Shown: one piece after another, positions 53,201 through 60,792 of the stretch | How positions within the stretch are numbered: the stretch's first letter is position 1 | How the letters are laid out: every line of letters starts with the position of its first letter | Assembly: GCF_010470665.1 (NCBI RefSeq) | Contig: NZ_VOPZ01000001.1 | Coordinates: forward strand, 310,001-374,000 | Direction of reading: 5' to 3' | DNA length: 64,000 bases | Origin: Desulfovibrio sp. JC022 | Lineage (GTDB): Bacteria > Desulfobacterota > Desulfovibrionia > Desulfovibrionales > Desulfovibrionaceae | Notes under the pieces: model-generated | The model's database searches: none | Seen by the model: the letters and a program-made list of their open reading frames with translations, nothing else | Told to the model about the DNA's origin: nothing | Made by a program: the position numbers and the translations under genes

Positions 53201-53341
53201 CACAAAGATGTAGGGAATGGTGATGTCCGGGTCACTCTCGCGGGGCAGGGAAGCGTAGCTTGAGATCCCGGCTATGATGATGAAAACAAGCAGAACCATT
53301 ACGGTAGACTGCCTGTTCAGTGCTGTTTTGTTGATAATCAC
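50213..53341 (-). CDS. RND efflux transporter permease (AcrB/HAE1-like)
   Basis: A 1042-residue inner-membrane pump with the usual RND layout: one N-terminal helix, a large periplasmic loop, a block of helices, a second loop and a second block of helices. Recognised stretches: ASLPRESDPDITIPYIFVQTNFEGVAPEDMETLI, SLGMLVDNGIVVVENIYRHMG (proton-relay Asp in TM4), SPADVSGRLAEEVI-like segment in the porter loop and GVVVNNAIVLIDYYEQLKEQG. It overlaps the adaptor gene by four bases (ATGA). No outer-membrane TolC-type gene is next to it, so the channel must be encoded elsewhere. Substrates are unknown. Confidence 0.92.
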   Translation of the reverse strand: MIINKTALNRQSTVMVLLVFIIIAGISSYASLPRESDPDITIPYIFVQTNFEGVAPEDMETLITMPIERKLKGLSGTKEISSISDDGVSIIKVEFNPDIDIDDALQKVRDKVDQAKPDLPSDLPDEPVINEVNLSEQPILNVVLSGPFSLKRLKVFAEQLEDRIESVQGVLDAKIIGGLEREIHVEFDMDRVAYYNIPISSLLNALKNANVNTPGGSVEIGKSKYLVRVPEDFKHPDEIDKIVVYEKDGRPIYLRDIASIRDHYKDPTSKSRFNGIRSVTIEVKKRAGENIIRIIDTTKEILKEEQQILPPTLKINLTADQSDEIRQMVADLQNNIITGLLLVLIVVFAFIGGRSALFVSLAIPLSMLITFTVLEIFSYTLNMVILFSLILSLGMLVDNGIVVVENIYRHMGMGKSRYQAAMDATDEVAWPVIASTLTTVGAFFPMVFWPGIMGEFMSYLPITVIIALIASLFVALVINPVLSAKFQDVPKIDENAKPGFIDRMMEALKAFYRPILEWSLDHRFLVVLFSFGFLIASTVSFGMFGRGVEFLPKTEPKRSDVKIKAPVGTNLEASDQFVKVVEKIAAEYPDIEYVIANTGESGQSDEIGTHYSLVKLDYVDIQDRSRPSSEITNEIRDRLQNSIRGAEVRAEPEKMGPPTGSAINMEIYGKDLRQLGEIAASFKRTIKNIPGLVDLKDNYISAKPEIRVDVDKEKAAIMGLDAFTIAQAVKTAINGFKVGVYREGKDEYDIIARLPKEERDSLEDIKRITVSGPKGEPVPITSLAEVTMGGGLGGINRIDQKRVVTLSADVSGRLAEEVIGDINRAVSGIELPRGYSYKFTGEQEEQAKASAFLEKAFAGALFLIFIVLVTQFNSIATPFIILTAVILSLGGVMVGLLITGTAFGVIMTGVGVLSLAGVVVNNAIVLIDYYEQLKEQGRNVREALIEAGLTRFRPVLLTAITTVLGLIPMATGVSFDFINMRLDMGSETSQWWGPMAVAVIFGLAIATVLTLVVVPTLCSVQESWKERVAKRKAAKLAAQPQN

Positions 53342-54378
53342 TGTGTCACCACCTTGGTACCGTCTTCAACCATGGTGTGTCCGACTGTGATCAGTTTTTC
53401 TCCGGCTTTGAGTCCTTTAGTTATCTGGGCCCGGCTGCCTTCGATTACTCCGATTTCAATGGTCCGCACCTGAGCCACGCCGTTTTTTTCTACATAGATG
53501 ATCCGTTCCCCGCCTTGGTTGATGATGGCGGAAAGGGGAGTGGTTACAGCACCTGTCACAGTGCGGCGAAGCAGGGAAACACGGGCCAGCATTCCGGCAC
53601 GGATTTCACCGTTGGAATTGTCGGTGAGAACCTTCGTTTCAAAGGTCTTGGAAAATTTATCAGCTTTGAAGGATACGAAGTCGATAACTCCATCCCATGT
53701 TTTACCGGGCAGGGCATCCACGGAAACAGTCACCTTCTGGCCTTTTTTGATATAGGAAATATCCATTTCAGGTACGTTTACAAGGGTTTTGATGGATGAA
53801 GAGTCAACGATATCAACGACATCGGAACCAACTTCCAGACGTTCCCCACGGTCGATGTAGCGTTTATTGATCACCCCGGCGATGGGTGCACGCACGATAC
53901 CGTATTCCACGTTAACCATCATCTCTTTGAGGGATGCTTCGCTCTGTTCCAGTTCGGCCTTGATCTGGTCGTATTCTTCCTGCGCCAGCACTCCCTTGTT
54001 GAGCAGTTCTTTACGGCGGCGCAGCTGCTCTGCGGCAAGTTTTTTGGCCGCTTTGGCGCGGTCAAATTTTGCACCGCTGGAAGCACCGTCAAGGCGTGCA
54101 ATGAGCTGGCCTTTGCGTACATGATCACCTTCTTTCACACCCAGCCAGACCACTGTTCCGGCGGATTCAGAGGAAACGCAGACGTCTTTGTCGGGTGCTG
54201 TTTCACCGGGCAGGGTCAGCATATCCTTGATGGTTACGGGCATAACTTCAATAGTGCCGACCCGCACAGCTTTTTCCGGGGCGGCGGTGTTTGCCTCTGT
54301 TTTAGAGTCAGATTCACAGCCGCAAAGGGCTAATAGCAGAATGACCAGAGTCAGTGGAATTAAATATCTATTGCGCAT
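53338..54378 (-). CDS. RND efflux periplasmic adaptor lipoprotein
   Basis: A 346-residue membrane-fusion protein. The signal peptide ends in a lipobox (LLALCGC). The barrel-sandwich/lipoyl half is visible (SAGTVVWLGVKEGDHVRKGQLIARLD), followed by a short coiled-coil hairpin (AKKLAAEQLRRRKELLNKGVLAQEEYDQIKAELEQSEASLKEM) and the second lipoyl half (GIVRAPIAGVINKRYIDRGERLEVG). It bridges the RND pump and an outer-membrane channel. It overlaps the regulator gene by 11 bases and the permease gene by four bases. Confidence 0.92.
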   Translation of the reverse strand: MRNRYLIPLTLVILLLALCGCESDSKTEANTAAPEKAVRVGTIEVMPVTIKDMLTLPGETAPDKDVCVSSESAGTVVWLGVKEGDHVRKGQLIARLDGASSGAKFDRAKAAKKLAAEQLRRRKELLNKGVLAQEEYDQIKAELEQSEASLKEMMVNVEYGIVRAPIAGVINKRYIDRGERLEVGSDVVDIVDSSSIKTLVNVPEMDISYIKKGQKVTVSVDALPGKTWDGVIDFVSFKADKFSKTFETKVLTDNSNGEIRAGMLARVSLLRRTVTGAVTTPLSAIINQGGERIIYVEKNGVAQVRTIEIGVIEGSRAQITKGLKAGEKLITVGHTMVEDGTKVVTQ

Positions 54379-55003
54379 GGTATTTTTCCTTAATGGCTTT
54401 CAGGGAGCCGAGAATGAAAGTGGTGTAGAAGTCGGCCATGAATTCCAGTTTTTCCTTGGATTCAATTTCACCTTCAGGGTAATGGATGATTCCGAGAAAA
54501 TGGTGAACCAGCACTCCGCTGGCAGCCATATGGGCTTGTCGAAGGATTTCTTCATCTTCGATAGGGGTAAGAAGTTCACGGATGATCGGGGTCAGCAGTT
54601 CCCCGTCAATTTCTTCATGGCATTTGAATAATTCCGGGTCGCAGTCTTCGGAAACATATTCTTCAAAGAGAAGGCGGATTTTGCTTTTTTTGATTTTTTC
54701 CGGATCATCGTAGGTGCACAGTGCTCTGAGTTCTCCATAAATATAAGCACGTAAACGTTCTTCAAGTGTTGATGTTTTAGTGATTCCATTGAGTCTGTCC
54801 GCGTCCTTGAACATCCCATCCATCCAGGATTTGAGGACCTGAATGTATAGTTTTCGCTTGTCTCCGAAATGGTAGTTGATAGCCGCCACGTTTGCATCCG
54901 CTTCGGCGCAGATATCGCGTACAGTTGTAGCCTTGAATCCTTTGCCGCAAAAGACCCGGCTGGCAGCTTCCAGAATTCTGTTTTTGGTGTTTTGATCGCT
55001 CAT
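54368..55003 (-). CDS. TetR-family transcriptional regulator (CecR-like)
   Basis: A 211-residue repressor. The N-terminal helix-turn-helix runs from about residue 7 to 50 (ILEAASRVFCGKGFKATTVRDICAEADANVAAINYHFGDKRKLYIQVL). The C-terminal ligand domain resembles DUF1956/CecR. It is the first gene of a three-gene operon with the adaptor and RND pump, and probably represses it. Start at 55003 preceded by TTGGAG; an earlier in-frame start at 55018 lacks a ribosome site. Palindromic sites stand directly upstream. Confidence 0.9.
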   Translation of the reverse strand: MSDQNTKNRILEAASRVFCGKGFKATTVRDICAEADANVAAINYHFGDKRKLYIQVLKSWMDGMFKDADRLNGITKTSTLEERLRAYIYGELRALCTYDDPEKIKKSKIRLLFEEYVSEDCDPELFKCHEEIDGELLTPIIRELLTPIEDEEILRQAHMAASGVLVHHFLGIIHYPEGEIESKEKLEFMADFYTTFILGSLKAIKEKYHAQ

Positions 55004-55325
55004 ATATTTCTCCAACAAGGATTTAAACAGTGTTTGAAGTTTTGTATGAGTTTGTTAGGATTCAGTCAAGCACTATTTTAAACAACGTTTTAAGTGTTGT
55101 TTGTTGTTGAAGTTTTGTCTTTTTATTCTAGATGGTTGGCTGAGTATTAAGAATTCTAAAGATCTTCAGGTGCAATGGTAATAATAGTTGACCTCTCATC
55201 AAGGGAAGTCTAATGTTTGAAAATCTTGTCTCCGGATCTACTGCAAAATCATGCCTATTACCTGACAATTTTCCGCTTTTTATCTGAGTTAATCCGCACT
55301 TTTTAAATTTAACAAACGTATTCCT
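55004..55325. other. Divergent control region between the RND operon and the Bcr/CflA gene
   Basis: Two near-palindromes stand close to the tetR start. A wide AT-rich tract (55105-55325) follows in which no gene, hairpin terminator or clear promoter hexamer pair is evident. The plus-strand efflux gene lacks a visible ribosome binding site at its end. Both flanking genes encode efflux functions, so shared control by the TetR protein is possible. Confidence 0.5.
55022..55102. promoter_or_regulatory. Candidate TetR operators
   Basis: A near-palindrome, TTTAAAC-AGT-GTTTGAA, lies at 55022-55038, about 20 bases before the tetR start. A perfect inverted repeat AAACAAC-N9-GTTGTTT lies at 55080-55102. 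Both share the AAAC/GTTT half-site. Positions fit autoregulation of the tetR-RND operon. Confidence 0.45.
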
Positions 55326-56477
55326 ATGCCAAATTTTCTTTTTATCACTATGCTGGCGGCTTTCCCCGCCTTGTCTACAGACATGTATCTCCCAGCCCTG
55401 CCGACCATTCAGGAGCAGTGGGGGATTTCCCTTGCAGAAGTTAATCTTTCGCTGGTTTTATTTTTCATCCTGTTCAGTTTTTTTATGCTCATTTACGGGC
55501 CGCTTTCTGACAAATACGGACGCAAACCCGTGCTGATCGTCGGGGTTGGGATCTATGTGCTGGGAAGCTTGCTCTGTGCTTTGTCCACCAATATCTGGTT
55601 TCTGGTGGCGGCTCGTATTGTACAGGCTGCCGGGGCGGCATCTGCATCGGCTCTTTCCATGGCTCTGGCAAAAGATCTTTATACCGGGGTTGAACGGCAG
55701 AAAGTGCTGGCCTACATCGGGGTGATTATTCCTCTTTGTCCCATGATTGCGCCGATGATGGGTAGTATGATGCTTGAATTTTTGTCCTGGAAATGGATTT
55801 TCGGGTGTCAGGCTGTGCTGGCTTCCATGGCTTTTTACGGTACTCTCGTGTTCAAGGAGCCTGAATTTGAAAAGACTGAGGGCGGCATCTGGTCCATGCT
55901 TTCCCGTTATCTGGTCGTGCTCAAAAATGTTGAGTTCAGCACTTACTGCTTCGCTTTTTCTGTGATCGGAATCGGTTTCTTCGGATTTCTGGCTGGTTCG
56001 GCGGATATTTATATCCGCGGATTTGGTTTGAATGAGCAGCAGTACGCCATGTTTTTTGGATTCAATGCCATCGGTTTTATGACCGGATCGTTCACCTGCT
56101 CAAGGCTTTGCGTGGGCTATTCGTCTATGTCTATTCTCAAAGTCTCGCTGGCAGGCGTGGTCCTGGCCAGTCTCGGGATGCTGGCTTTGGATGGTTCGGA
56201 GTACATGTTTGCCGCCCCCATGTTTCTGATGACTTTTTCCATCGGGGTCAGCAGGCCCATCAGTAACCACATGATCCTTGAGACCGTGGACCGGGATGTC
56301 GGTGCTGCTTCCGCGCTTTTGACTTTTACCTACTTCATCTTCGGTGCTGTAGCCATGGAGCTGATTTCTTTTGATTGGCCTTCAAAGATCAATGTGATCG
56401 GTGAGATGGGAATTGTTGGCGGGCTTGTTCCGCTGTTTGCGCTGATTTGGATGGCGCGGCGGAAGAAGAGAGTTTGA
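55326..56477 (+). CDS. Bcr/CflA-type multidrug efflux MFS transporter
   Basis: A 383-residue major facilitator protein with about 12 helices. Family stretches: LAAFPALSTDMYLPALPTIQ, YGPLSDKYGRKPVL, RIVQAAGAASASALSMALAKDLY and PMIAPMMGSMMLEFLSWKWIF. These match the Bcr/CflA drug:H+ antiporter group (bicyclomycin, chloramphenicol). The ATG at 55326 has no visible ribosome site. It is divergent from the tetR-RND operon, making a small efflux island. A hairpin terminator follows. Confidence 0.9.
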   Translation: MPNFLFITMLAAFPALSTDMYLPALPTIQEQWGISLAEVNLSLVLFFILFSFFMLIYGPLSDKYGRKPVLIVGVGIYVLGSLLCALSTNIWFLVAARIVQAAGAASASALSMALAKDLYTGVERQKVLAYIGVIIPLCPMIAPMMGSMMLEFLSWKWIFGCQAVLASMAFYGTLVFKEPEFEKTEGGIWSMLSRYLVVLKNVEFSTYCFAFSVIGIGFFGFLAGSADIYIRGFGLNEQQYAMFFGFNAIGFMTGSFTCSRLCVGYSSMSILKVSLAGVVLASLGMLALDGSEYMFAAPMFLMTFSIGVSRPISNHMILETVDRDVGAASALLTFTYFIFGAVAMELISFDWPSKINVIGEMGIVGGLVPLFALIWMARRKKRV

Positions 56478-56503
56478 TCAGTTAAATTTCTGTAGAAAAC
56501 AAC

Positions 56504-56541
56504 AAAAAGCCCGCGCATATGGACATGCACGGGCTTTTTTT
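56504..56541. terminator. Bidirectional Rho-independent terminator
   Basis: AAAAAGCCCG pairs with CGGGCTTTTT, extended inward by CGCATAT/ATGCA(C) pairing. T-runs exist on both strands. It separates the convergent MFS and monooxygenase genes. Confidence 0.9.
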
Positions 56542-56566
56542 GTGTAGCTTTATTGGAAGCCTTTTT

Positions 56567-56866
56567 CTATTCAGGGATAGAGTCAATTAATTCCAGCATT
56601 TCAAGTTCACCTTCCCCTGTGGTGAGTTTACCGAGTTTATCAACGGCTGCTTTGAAATGATCTGAATTCGAATGGAAGTCGAATGCATCCTGATCCTTGA
56701 ATTTTTCCACAAAGCGAAATGCTCCGGGCGTGTCAACGACCTTGTGCAGCCTGTATTCCACCGATCCTTCTTCAGTTGCGGTTGCTTTAACCAGCTCGCG
56801 CAGAACTATTTCAAGTTCCTGCTCTTTGCCTGTGGCTGCCTGTGCTTTTGCGGTAAGGGTTATCAT
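56567..56866 (-). CDS. Antibiotic biosynthesis monooxygenase (ABM) domain protein
   Basis: A 99-residue protein of the quinol monooxygenase YgiN-like group: MITLTAKAQAATGKEQELEIVLRELV, EEGSVEYRLHKVVDTPGAFRFVEKFKDQDAFDFHSNSDHFK. The EGS.EYxLH and HxxSxHF patterns are those of the ABM fold. YgiN acts on quinols; others are of unknown role. Start at 56866 follows TTGGAG; TTG 56878 would add four residues. It is a single gene with a terminator on its 3' side. Confidence 0.85.
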   Translation of the reverse strand: MITLTAKAQAATGKEQELEIVLRELVKATATEEGSVEYRLHKVVDTPGAFRFVEKFKDQDAFDFHSNSDHFKAAVDKLGKLTTGEGELEMLELIDSIPE

Positions 56867-57087
56867 GTCTTTCTCCAAGTTGAATGTTTCAGTTATGGTA
56901 TGCCAGCTTGTAGATAATTTTACTATCTTGGAGATCAGTAATTTAGCTGAAATGAGCCGTTAATATCTATTTCTATCCTGAAAAAAGTTCTTTAATGTCA
57001 GTTCCGAAAACCGCTTGTTTAAATCTTGGTTGCAGATATTTTAATAGAAGAAGTGCGGGATATCAGATTTAATGAGCCGGAGGGTAG

Positions 57088-58539
57088 ATGACAGAACATG
57101 AATACAGCAGGGCGCGTATTGCGCGGGATAGAAATTTTGATGGTAAGTTTTTCTTTGCAGTGAAAACCACCGGGATATTCTGCCGTCCATCCTGTCCTTC
57201 TCCTCGGGCCAAGGAAGAAAATGTAACCTATTTTGACTCAATTTTTCAGGCACTTGAAGCCGGATTCCGGCCTTGTCTTCGTTGCCGGCCAGATATAGCC
57301 ATTGAGTACGGCAGCGGTTATCCGTCATCCCACGAACTTGTTAACGACGGCTTGCGCAAGATTTATGACGGCTATCTCAATTACCATTCTCTCAATGATC
57401 TTGCCGGGGAGCTTGGGGTTTCCGATCGCCATTTACGTCAGCTTTTTGTGGAACGGCTGGGCGTGCCTCCGGTAAAGATTGCCAGATACCACAAAGCCAT
57501 GTTCGCGCGTAAAATGCTGCTTATGTCCGATAATTCCGTTACTGATATCGCCGCTGCCGCAGGGTTTGGCTCGCTGCGCCAGTTTAACGAAGTATTCAAG
57601 GCTGTTTTCAATACTAACCCAACAGCTATGCGTAAGGAGTCGCGCATTTGTTCTGCCTCGCAGGAGAATACCTCCCTGTTGTTAAAATACGAACCGCCAT
57701 TTGATTTCAAACTTATGCTTTCTTTCATGCGGGAGCGGGCTTTGACCGGAGTGGAAGTTATCACGCAAGACAGTTACAGCCGGACCTTCAGGACAGCCGA
57801 GGCCAAAGGATATTTTACGGTAACTGATGATCCCGGAGAGTCTGCCCTGCGGATGAGTATCTTTTCCGATGACATCAAGTGTTATATGGAAATCTACAAT
57901 CGCGTACGGCGCATGTTTGATCTTGATACGGATTTTCGCATTATCAGGGAACATTTCCGTGATGACCCGTTGCTGGAAAAAGGTATGAAGGACGGATTGG
58001 TGCCGCGTTTACCCAAGGCCTATGATCCTTTTGAGTTCATGATCCGGGCTATTCTCGGGCAGCAGGTTACGGTCAAGGCCGCAACCACCATGGCTGGACG
58101 TATTGTTGCGAAAGCAGGGCTTCGCTGCTTAGGTGAGTATCCAAAAGGTTTGGATTACTTTTTTCCGGATGCGAAAGAGTTGGCCGGAGTTGAACTCGAC
58201 GGTGTTGGATTGACCAATACCCGGTGTAATACGATCAATGCAGCGGTTCAGGCTGTCCTTGGCGGCTCCGTAAAGCTGACATCCAATCAGTCGTTTGAGG
58301 ATTTTCATCGTGATTTTTCTGTTTTAAAGGGCATCGGTGATTGGACTGTAAATTATGTAGCCATGCGCGGGCTGGGGCTGCCGGACAGTTTTCCTGCCGG
58401 TGACCTTGGGGTTATCAAAGCTCTGAGCGCGGACGGGACGAAGATTTCAGTTAAGGAAGTGCTTCTGATTGCGGAAAAATGGCGTCCCTACCGCAGCTAT
58501 GCAACTCTATGTCTTTGGAATTCTTTGGGAGATAAATAG
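57088..58539 (+). CDS. Ada/AlkA fusion: Ada metal-binding domain, AraC-type helix-turn-helix and DNA-3-methyladenine glycosylase
   Basis: A 483-residue DNA-repair protein and probable regulator. The N-terminal Ada-type zinc domain has FCRPSCPSP and GFRPCLRCRPD, where the first cysteine accepts methyl groups from phosphotriesters. AraC-type DNA-binding helices follow (about 85-185, SLNDLAGELGVSDRHLRQLFVERLG, VTDIAAAAGFGSLRQFNEVFKAVF). The C-terminal part is an AlkA glycosylase with a helix-hairpin-helix (ILGQQVTVKAATTMAGRIV, LKGIGDWTVNYVAMRGLGLPDSFPAGDLGV), with catalytic Asp in AGDLGV. Start: ATG preceded by GGAGG. The Ogt gene follows after two bases, so alkylation sensing, base excision and methyl transfer are co-expressed. 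Confidence 0.92.
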   Translation: MTEHEYSRARIARDRNFDGKFFFAVKTTGIFCRPSCPSPRAKEENVTYFDSIFQALEAGFRPCLRCRPDIAIEYGSGYPSSHELVNDGLRKIYDGYLNYHSLNDLAGELGVSDRHLRQLFVERLGVPPVKIARYHKAMFARKMLLMSDNSVTDIAAAAGFGSLRQFNEVFKAVFNTNPTAMRKESRICSASQENTSLLLKYEPPFDFKLMLSFMRERALTGVEVITQDSYSRTFRTAEAKGYFTVTDDPGESALRMSIFSDDIKCYMEIYNRVRRMFDLDTDFRIIREHFRDDPLLEKGMKDGLVPRLPKAYDPFEFMIRAILGQQVTVKAATTMAGRIVAKAGLRCLGEYPKGLDYFFPDAKELAGVELDGVGLTNTRCNTINAAVQAVLGGSVKLTSNQSFEDFHRDFSVLKGIGDWTVNYVAMRGLGLPDSFPAGDLGVIKALSADGTKISVKEVLLIAEKWRPYRSYATLCLWNSLGDK

Positions 58540-58541
58540 TT

Positions 58542-59024
58542 ATGGCAGTTTATTACACAAGATTTATGACTCCGCTTTGCGAAATTATTCTGGCAGGAAA
58601 CGAAGAGGGCCTGTCTTATTTGCATTTACAGACAGGAGAAGGGAAGCGTGTTTTTGAAATTGCCCCCAGTTGGGTACGCAATGATGATTTTTTTGCTGAT
58701 GTCAGGACACAGATTGAGGAATTCGCAACTGGAAAGCGTACTGAATTTGATGTGAAATTAAACCCGCAGGGAACTGATTTTCAGAAGCGGGTCTGGGCTG
58801 AACTATGCCGGATTCCATGTGGTGAGACAAGGTCTTACAAGGAAGTTGCGGCTGCGCTTGGAAATGAAAATGCGAGTCGGGCCGTGGGTACGGCAAATGG
58901 GAAAAATCCCGTGCCGCTGATTATTCCCTGCCATCGTGTAATTGCAGCCAATGGCGGCCTTGCAGGTTTTGCACACGGTACAAAGATCAAGCAGAAACTT
59001 TTGGAACTTGAGAAGTGTCTTTAG
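58542..59024 (+). CDS. ogt: Methylated-DNA-protein-cysteine methyltransferase (Ogt)
   Basis: A 160-residue suicide repair protein that removes O6-alkyl groups from guanine. The active site is PCHRVIAANGGLAGF, with the acceptor Cys in PCHR. The DNA-binding helix region is TDFQKRVWAELCRIPCGETRSYKEVAAALGNENASRAVG. Length is normal. Start: ATG preceded by GGGAG. It is paired with the Ada/AlkA fusion, which lacks its own O6-methylguanine domain, so together they cover the functions of E. coli Ada plus AlkA. Confidence 0.95.
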   Translation: MAVYYTRFMTPLCEIILAGNEEGLSYLHLQTGEGKRVFEIAPSWVRNDDFFADVRTQIEEFATGKRTEFDVKLNPQGTDFQKRVWAELCRIPCGETRSYKEVAAALGNENASRAVGTANGKNPVPLIIPCHRVIAANGGLAGFAHGTKIKQKLLELEKCL

Positions 59025-59038
59025 GCATGTAAAAAATA

Positions 59039-60127
59039 CTATTCAAGTTCGTCGTCAATCTCTACTTTCGGGGAATCATTTTCCGGGCTGGGGTTTTCTT
59101 TTTCCTGTTTTTCTATCATCTTAACTATTTGTGAATGCAGATTTCTTGCTGGTTCGAGATTGGAGTCAAGTCTCAGGCTTAGTTCCGTATAATTCAGGGC
59201 ACTTTCATAGTCCTTGGCATAGGTGTATGCGCGGGCCATGTTATAATAAAGGTTGGCATCATTAGGTGTGAAGGTACAGGCCTGATGGTAGGCTTTGATA
59301 GCTCCCTGATAGTCTCCGTCCTTGCGGAGTTTTACTCCGAGACGGTTAAACGGATTTACTGCGTCAGGTTCGTTTTGAAGAATTTCAATGAACAGGTCTT
59401 TGACGTCATCAAGTTTGTCCTGAACAGCGTAAATATCTGCTGCCTTGGTCAGGAAATCCTGATAATTATCCATGTCGCCTTTGCCTTTATAGGCGTCAGC
59501 GATACCTTTGTAGGCTTCAGCATACATTTCATTGAGGGCGATTGCCTTGTTAAAGGCGATAATGGCTTTACCGAATTTTTCCTGTGAAAGGAAATGCAAG
59601 CCCTTGTCGAAATATTCCTCAGCAGGGTTTTTATCCGCATCAGTTACTTCATCGATTATTTCAGAAAAACTGTCGATAGCTTCATCAAAACTGCCGTTGG
59701 CTACGAGATCCCACGAGGAGGTGAGCAGCTCTTTTTCAATTTCATCGGGGCTGACACTCATGTATGCGGCAAAGACGTGTCGTTTGAGGGTTTCCATGCT
59801 GTAGGGGCGCAGCACATAGCCCCCGACTCCGGCTGCAATGGAGTTGAGTACGGATTCCTTACGCTTATCAGGGGTGACCATGATTACCGGAAGTGAGCGC
59901 ATAGCATGCTTGCGCATCTTCCTTACACAGTCTGCACCGGAGGTGTCGTGCAGCGATTCATCAACAAGCGCGACATCAATTTCTCCGTTTTCCAGTGCGG
60001 TGATAGCATTATCCCATGTGGAATAAACGTAGATATCAGATGCGCCAAGCCCGACCAGGGTTAGCCTGTCATTTGATATGTGTTTGGAATTGTTAGAAAA
60101 GATACCATAGCGAAGTTCTTCAAGCAT
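59039..60127 (-). CDS. Receiver domain protein with C-terminal TPR repeats
   Basis: A 362-residue cytoplasmic protein. The N-terminal 120 residues are receiver-like: phosphoacceptor Asp56 in ALVDESLHD and VIMVTPDKRKESVL. The conserved Lys of the KP pair is an Arg here (YVLRPYS), so phosphorylation-driven switching may be altered. From about residue 165 onward there are four or five TPR repeats (EYFDKGLHFLSQEKFGKAIIAFNKAIALNEMYAEAYKGIADAYKGKG, NPFNRLGVKLRKDGDYQGAIKAYHQA). No DNA-binding or enzyme domain is present, so output is probably through protein contacts. Start: ATG preceded by AGGAG. Confidence 0.85.
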   Translation of the reverse strand: MLEELRYGIFSNNSKHISNDRLTLVGLGASDIYVYSTWDNAITALENGEIDVALVDESLHDTSGADCVRKMRKHAMRSLPVIMVTPDKRKESVLNSIAAGVGGYVLRPYSMETLKRHVFAAYMSVSPDEIEKELLTSSWDLVANGSFDEAIDSFSEIIDEVTDADKNPAEEYFDKGLHFLSQEKFGKAIIAFNKAIALNEMYAEAYKGIADAYKGKGDMDNYQDFLTKAADIYAVQDKLDDVKDLFIEILQNEPDAVNPFNRLGVKLRKDGDYQGAIKAYHQACTFTPNDANLYYNMARAYTYAKDYESALNYTELSLRLDSNLEPARNLHSQIVKMIEKQEKENPSPENDSPKVEIDDELE

Positions 60128-60232
60128 TCCCCGCTCCTGAAGTGGTTAATTTAACAATATATTACCTTTTCGTCTGGTTTGATTCAACTAAATTTTCACT
60201 ATAATTACGTGATTTTATTTTTAAGCGGTCAA

Positions 60233-60263
60233 GGCCCGCGTCCCTTTTCGGCGGGAGCGGGCC
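60233..60263 (-). terminator. Hairpin terminator
   Basis: GGCCCGC (60233-60239) and GCGGGCC (60257-60263) form a GC-rich stem around 17 bases that can fold further. It lies about 30 bases downstream of the minus-strand gene ending at 60292 and upstream of the receiver-TPR gene, separating the two. Confidence 0.65.
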
Positions 60264-60291
60264 TATTTTGAGTCAAACACTAAAAATAAGC

Positions 60292-60675
60292 TTAGCTCAG
60301 GCTGATAGACAGGGGGATTACATGAAGCTCTCTGCTTTTTTCCTGAGTCGCGCCCAGCTTCCAGCTTACATTTTGGGGTTTACCCAGAGCTTCGCCTACT
60401 TTTTCAGCCACACCCTGTATGTTGATAATCGGATGGCGGGAAAAAACCTGCGGCAATCCGTAAGTCAGGTTGCAGGCCAGACAGCAGCCCGGACGCTGTT
60501 TAAGCTGTAATTCAAAGTGAACGGTATCTCCGTTCTCTCCGGTGTAAGCTAGTGAAATGTCGTAGCTGCCTTCATCCGCATCGCCGAAAAGGGCTTCAAA
60601 AAAATCGTTGGTTTTGCCTTCCGGGAAAAGGGTGGTCATCATTTCCTGGTTAAAAATATCAGCATATTGAGTCAT
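60292..60675 (-). CDS. Conserved small protein of a Desulfovibrio-type family, function unknown
   Basis: A 127-residue protein: TQYADIFNQEMMTTLFPEG, NDFFEALFGDADEGSYDISLAY, ELQLKQRPGCCLACNLTYGLPQVFSRHPIINIQGV, then HVIPLSISLS. I recall close relatives in Desulfovibrio genomes under a misleading animal-homeobox name; there is no homeodomain here. The CCLAC cysteines and the following NLTYGLP segment are the best conserved features as I remember them and could bind a metal. No signal peptide. I placed the start at 60675, directly after GGAG; a longer frame starts at 60753. Confidence 0.7.
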   Translation of the reverse strand: MTQYADIFNQEMMTTLFPEGKTNDFFEALFGDADEGSYDISLAYTGENGDTVHFELQLKQRPGCCLACNLTYGLPQVFSRHPIINIQGVAEKVGEALGKPQNVSWKLGATQEKSRELHVIPLSISLS

Positions 60676-60792
60676 AATAACTCCGGTCATTTGTTTTCGT
60701 TCTATTTGAGCAATCCGCCAAGGTCCAATAGATGCCTTTGAAAATACCTTCATGTCAACTGTTTCAGGGGACTTCTTGCTGATGTAAGGGGG

